Below, piece after piece: positions 6,691-9,193 of a stretch of DNA of 9,193 nucleotides. A program made the position numbers and the translations under genes. The stretch spans positions 1 to 9,193 of the forward strand of contig JACRBK010000162.1 of the NCBI GenBank assembly GCA_016234525.1, given 5' to 3'. Numbering within the stretch: position 1 is the stretch's first letter; the number at the start of each line of letters is the position of its first letter. This DNA is from Chloroflexota bacterium (lineage in GTDB: Bacteria > Chloroflexota > Anaerolineae > Aggregatilineales > Aggregatilineaceae). The notes beneath the pieces are model-generated. The model saw only the letters and a list, made by a program, of their open reading frames with translations. It was not told where the DNA came from and made no database searches.

Positions 6691-7239
6691 ATGCGCAGAG
6701 TGCTGTATGTGCTGGGACAGTTGAGCGACGAAAATATCGAGTGGATGATCGGCAAGGGCAAGAAAAAACAAGCGCCGGCGGGTACTGTGTTGATCGAGGA
6801 GGGCAAAGCCAGCGATCTCGTGTATATCGTTCTCGATGGTCTGCTGGGGGTGTTTATCAAATCGGGTGGGCGCGACCAGCAGATCGCCTCGCGGGGGAGC
6901 GGCGAAATTCTGGGCGAAATGTCGTTTATTGATGACACCTTGCCTACGGCAACGGTCAAAACGGTGGAGCCGTCGGTATTGTTCACCCTGCGTAAGTCAG
7001 AACTGGCGGCGCAGTTAGAAGCAGATAGAGATTTTGCAGCACGTTTCTATAAAGGTATCGCCATTTCGCTGTCTTACCGCCTGCGCGAGTCGATGGAACA
7101 GGGCGGATCGAATAAACGCCAGAGCAGCGGCGGCGAGATAGATGAATCCGAAGAATTAGATGCCAGTCTGCTCGACAGCCTCTATTTAGCCGGGCTGCGT
7201 TTTGACAGAATCGTGCGGCGCATGATGGAATCCGGGTAG
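6691..7239 (+). CDS. Stand-alone cyclic-nucleotide-binding-domain protein without HTH
   Basis: This 182-residue protein has a cNMP-binding beta-barrel in the CRP/PKA regulatory-subunit fold: PAGTVLIEEGKASDLVYIVLDGLLGVFI (29-56), then the phosphate-binding-cassette region GEILGEMSFIDDTLPTATV (71-89). In cAMP-binding members the cassette ends in Arg-Ser/Thr-Ala. Here the arginine position is occupied by Pro85 (LPTA), so the domain may bind another ligand or none. Residues ~110-137 form helices like the CRP dimer helix. A hydrophilic linker (138-155) and a short helical tail follow. There is no winged-helix DNA-binding domain, so this is not a Crp/Fnr transcription factor; an effector or partner-binding role is more likely. 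No signal peptide or membrane helix is present. The ATG is supported by GAGGGG 8 bases upstream. Terminators on both sides suggest a single-gene unit. Confidence 0.85.
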   Translation: MRRVLYVLGQLSDENIEWMIGKGKKKQAPAGTVLIEEGKASDLVYIVLDGLLGVFIKSGGRDQQIASRGSGEILGEMSFIDDTLPTATVKTVEPSVLFTLRKSELAAQLEADRDFAARFYKGIAISLSYRLRESMEQGGSNKRQSSGGEIDESEELDASLLDSLYLAGLRFDRIVRRMMESG

Positions 7240-7276
7240 CGCGGAAATCATTGCTTAAACCCCAGCAAGAAAAAAC

Positions 7277-7308
7277 AATGCCCCTGGCTCAACCAGGGGC
7301 ATTTTGTT
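7277..7308. terminator. Bidirectional rho-independent terminator
   Basis: A perfect 11-bp stem AATGCCCCTGG (7277-7287) with CCAGGGGCATT (7293-7303) has a 5-base loop. On the + strand it is followed by TTGTT. On the minus strand it is followed by G then six T (7270-7275). It lies between the convergent cyclic-nucleotide-fold gene and the surface-protein gene and can serve both; the T-tract is stronger for the minus strand. Confidence 0.88.
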
Positions 7309-7328
7309 AGAGATTAGACAACTTGTTT

Positions 7329-7356
7329 TTGTAGGGGCGCTTGTTTGCCGCGCCCC
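7329..7356. repeat. Half copy of the TTGTAGGGGC palindromic element
   Basis: TTGTAGGGGC (7329-7338) is identical to the left arm of the element at 996. It forms a 7-bp hairpin GGGGCGC (7334-7340) with GCGCCCC (7350-7356) around a 9-base loop. The second hairpin and right outer arm of the longer copy are missing. Both copies lie just beyond stop codons of convergent gene pairs. Confidence 0.6.
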
Positions 7357-7376
7357 CATGATTTACAGGGTGGTGC

Positions 7377-9193
7377 TTAACCCGTCTGGCGCTCCGGGGG
7401 AGCATCCGTCGGGATTTCAGTGGGGACCGCCGTCGGAACCTCAGTCGGAACTTCAGTGGGGACTTCGGTCGGGACCACCGTCGGAACTTCAGTCGGGACT
7501 TCAGTAGGAACCTCAGTCGGGATTTCGGTGGGGACTTCCGTCGGAACTTCGGTGGGGACCACCGTCGGGATCACCTCAGTCGGGACTTCCGTGGGAACCA
7601 CCGTCAGGATAGGCGGTTCAACCGTAGATGTTGCGGGTGGAGCCGCCGGGGCTTCGATGACGAAAGCGTCAATCGCAACCGTGCCGGACATGGCGTACAC
7701 ACGCACAGTATGAGCGCCCGCGCCTAACACGAAGCTGACTTTCGCGCCGAATTCACTCTCGGCAGCGGCACTGTCCACCAGTTGCAGCGGCGCGCCGTCC
7801 ACTTCGATTACGAACTGGCCCAGCGCCGGATGTTTGACGTAGATCACATCTAGCCGCGTGCCGTTAAACGCCATAGTCAGCACATCGTTCAGGCTGCCGC
7901 TGCTGTAGAGATAACCTCCACCGCTGGCTAGCGCCGTGTCGTGTGCTGCCCATTCGCCGTACTGCTGTACCAGCGGGTTATTGGACTCGATGGTTTGCAG
8001 AGTCAGGTTAGGCGGTACTTCGGTGGGCGGCAGAGTCGCTGTCGGCAGAACTTCCGTTGGAACTTCCGTCGGCACTACCGTCGGTGCTACGGTTGGCAAA
8101 GTATCACCGCCGTTGGGCGTCGGAGTCTTGTCCTCTGCGGTCACACCCGCCACGATTTCGAAGGTGCGAATCAGAGTCCATTCCGAAGCGTTGCCCGCTT
8201 TATCCACTGCGCGCATGTGCCAATAGTAGACCCCACGCGACAGCGGTTTGGGCGGCTTGTAGCTGGTTTTGTTGCCCGCGTTGATGACAGGCTGTGGGAA
8301 GTTCAGATCGGGATCGATCTGGAGTTCGTAGCGCTGAACATCGCTGACTTTATTCCAGCTCAGGATGAGTTTGGCGTTGGTAACTTTCGCGCCAGGGGCC
8401 GGAGACAGAATCACCGGGACATCCGGCGGGGTGGTGTCTACCGTCAGTTTGAAGGCTGAACTCCACGCGCCGGGGGCGTCAAACGAGTTGAGCGCGCGCA
8501 CGCGCCACCAGTACACGCCGTCAGGGAGTTCGCTGGCGTTGTAGGCCGACAGGCCAACACCGACAGTCACATCCTGCTCAGGGCTGATGAAGTTGTTATT
8601 GTTATCGATCTGAATCTGATAGGTGCTGGCACCGATTGCCACCTTCCAGGTGAAGGTCGGCGTGTTGTCATCGGTCAGCGCGTTGTTAGCGGGCAGCAGC
8701 AGGATCGGTTTGCCGGGCAGCGGCGGGGTGACGATCACCGTCCAGGCGGGCATCCAGCTTGTCCAGACACCGCTAACCTGGGCGCGCACATGCCAGTAGT
8801 AGATGCCATGCGCCAGTGCCGCCGGTGGCTTGGTCGTCCGTGCCGTGCTGGGGATGTAATCCCAGACCGGGCTGCTGAAGTCGGCGTTGTCAGCCAACTC
8901 GAAGTCATAAAGGGTGGCCCCGGTCATGGCATTCCAACTAAAGGTTGGCTGCGTGAGCGTAGTGGCCGATTCATCTTTAGGCAGGCTGTGTACCGTCACC
9001 GTGAAGGTGTTCGCCGGGCTAAAGCCGCCCCAATTAAGCAAGGCATCTTGCGCACGGACGCGCCACAGATAGGCCCCATAGTCCAGGGCTGTGGGATCGG
9101 TGTAGGAGGTCGTGGTCCGGTCTATATTCACCAGCGGATTGTTGAAGCCGGGATCGGCTTCGCCTGTCACCTGGATGTTGTAGACCTTGCCCC
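7377..9193 (-). CDS. Multi-domain surface protein with fibronectin-III-like modules and PTEV-repeat tail, 5'-partial
   Basis: The frame is open from the right edge down to the TAA at 7377-7379, giving 604 visible residues; the N-terminus is outside. The GTG complement at 9168-9170 is internal, because upstream codons continue the module pattern (YNIQVTGEADP). Four fibronectin-III-like modules share the pattern FxWxxxxGAxxYxxQIxxxxxF and GVYYWRVRAxD. A Pro-Thr-rich linker (~8010-8130) leads to a jelly-roll-like domain (~7650-8010; GGGYLYSSGSLNDVLTMAF, HTVRVYAM, AIDAFVIEA). That domain resembles carbohydrate- or ligand-binding beta-sandwiches, but its ligand is unknown. A ~66-residue Pro-Thr-Glu-Val tail follows and ends DAPPERQTG. 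No C-terminal membrane anchor or LPXTG-type sorting signal is seen, so attachment would depend on the missing N-terminus. Extracellular adhesin or polymer-binding roles are inferred. Confidence 0.85.
   Translation of the reverse strand, partial: GKVYNIQVTGEADPGFNNPLVNIDRTTTSYTDPTALDYGAYLWRVRAQDALLNWGGFSPANTFTVTVHSLPKDESATTLTQPTFSWNAMTGATLYDFELADNADFSSPVWDYIPSTARTTKPPAALAHGIYYWHVRAQVSGVWTSWMPAWTVIVTPPLPGKPILLLPANNALTDDNTPTFTWKVAIGASTYQIQIDNNNNFISPEQDVTVGVGLSAYNASELPDGVYWWRVRALNSFDAPGAWSSAFKLTVDTTPPDVPVILSPAPGAKVTNAKLILSWNKVSDVQRYELQIDPDLNFPQPVINAGNKTSYKPPKPLSRGVYYWHMRAVDKAGNASEWTLIRTFEIVAGVTAEDKTPTPNGGDTLPTVAPTVVPTEVPTEVLPTATLPPTEVPPNLTLQTIESNNPLVQQYGEWAAHDTALASGGGYLYSSGSLNDVLTMAFNGTRLDVIYVKHPALGQFVIEVDGAPLQLVDSAAAESEFGAKVSFVLGAGAHTVRVYAMSGTVAIDAFVIEAPAAPPATSTVEPPILTVVPTEVPTEVIPTVVPTEVPTEVPTEIPTEVPTEVPTEVPTVVPTEVPTEVPTEVPTAVPTEIPTDAPPERQTG
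7407..7604 (-). repeat. 12-bp tandem repeat encoding the PTEV tail
   Basis: About sixteen imperfect 12-base units encode Pro-Thr-Glu-Val, with occasional Ile, Val or Ala variants (PTEI, PTVV, PTAV). The protein motif is far more regular than the DNA: Thr, Val and Pro codons differ from unit to unit, so the tract is old or selected at protein level. Such tails are usually extended, stiff and often glycosylated spacers. A shorter tract of the same kind lies at about 8010-8130. Confidence 0.85.
8151..9193 (-). repeat. Four fibronectin-III-like protein modules (first partial)
   Basis: Approximate boundaries in translation order are 9193-8991 (partial), 8990-8730, 8729-8439 and 8438-8151. Each ~90-residue module has an SWN/TWK-type strand, an aromatic-Gln/Glu-Ile/Leu strand, an Asn/Asp-rich loop before Phe-x-x-Pro, and a YYWRVRA-like strand near the end. 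The strong divergence between modules indicates an old duplication rather than a recent DNA repeat. Confidence 0.75.

Noticed and set aside
6435..6932. 165-codon plus-strand open frame spanning the Nif11 end, the terminator and the next gene start
   Set aside because: It crosses an intrinsic terminator and two well-supported genes in other frames, and no domain is recognisable.
6691..7239. Crp/Fnr-type transcription factor
   Set aside because: The protein ends without a winged-helix DNA-binding domain and lacks the cassette arginine.
7407..7604. Repeat tract considered as a CRISPR array or iteron cluster
   Set aside because: Units are 12 bp, contiguous, without spacers, and in frame with a Pro-Thr-Glu-Val protein motif; this is coding low complexity.
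7420..7713. Plus-strand open frame rich in Gly-Thr-Ser-Val repeats
   Set aside because: It is the antisense shadow of the PTEV codons of the minus-strand gene. It has no ribosome binding site and its regularity is explained by the sense repeat.

Overview
The window looks like a chromosomal segment of moderately GC-rich bacterial DNA, most likely from a Chloroflexota (Anaerolineae-like) organism. This is an inference from protein style: a solute-binding/von Willebrand A fusion, a very large secreted clostripain-type peptidase, and a surface protein with Pro-Thr-Glu-Val linkers between beta-sandwich modules. No rRNA, tRNA, CRISPR array or transposase gene is visible.

Left part (1-2785). The C-terminal part of a solute-binding/VWA protein enters from the left edge on the + strand. 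It converges on a minus-strand AIM24/TIGR00266-family gene. A 55-bp palindromic element with two hairpins and 10-bp outer inverted repeats lies between them. A 170-bp divergent intergenic region then leads to a + strand D-hexose-6-phosphate mutarotase (aldose 1-epimerase superfamily).

Central part (2786-7310). A + strand gene encodes a 1105-residue exported C11 (clostripain-like) cysteine peptidase. It is followed after 94 bp, with no convincing terminator between, by an 81-residue Nif11-type RiPP precursor. That precursor has a classic leader, a Gly-Gly cleavage site and a 10-residue core. A rho-independent terminator closes this likely two-gene transcript. A separate gene for a stand-alone cyclic-nucleotide-binding-fold protein follows. 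It lacks a DNA-binding domain and the usual phosphate-binding arginine. A strong bidirectional terminator comes next.

Right part (7311-9193). A minus-strand gene runs off the right edge. Its visible 604 residues hold four fibronectin-III-like modules (the first partial), a PTEV linker, a jelly-roll-like domain and a C-terminal PTEV-repeat tail. A half copy of the palindromic element seen at 996-1050 lies just beyond its stop codon.

How the parts may connect: the most interesting unit is the secreted C11 peptidase with the adjacent Nif11 precursor, with the cyclic-nucleotide-fold protein next door. No RiPP-modifying enzyme or exporter is visible in the window. The peptide is therefore either an orphan, served by enzymes elsewhere, or left unmodified and processed only by proteolysis. 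The mutarotase and AIM24 genes look like ordinary housekeeping neighbours.
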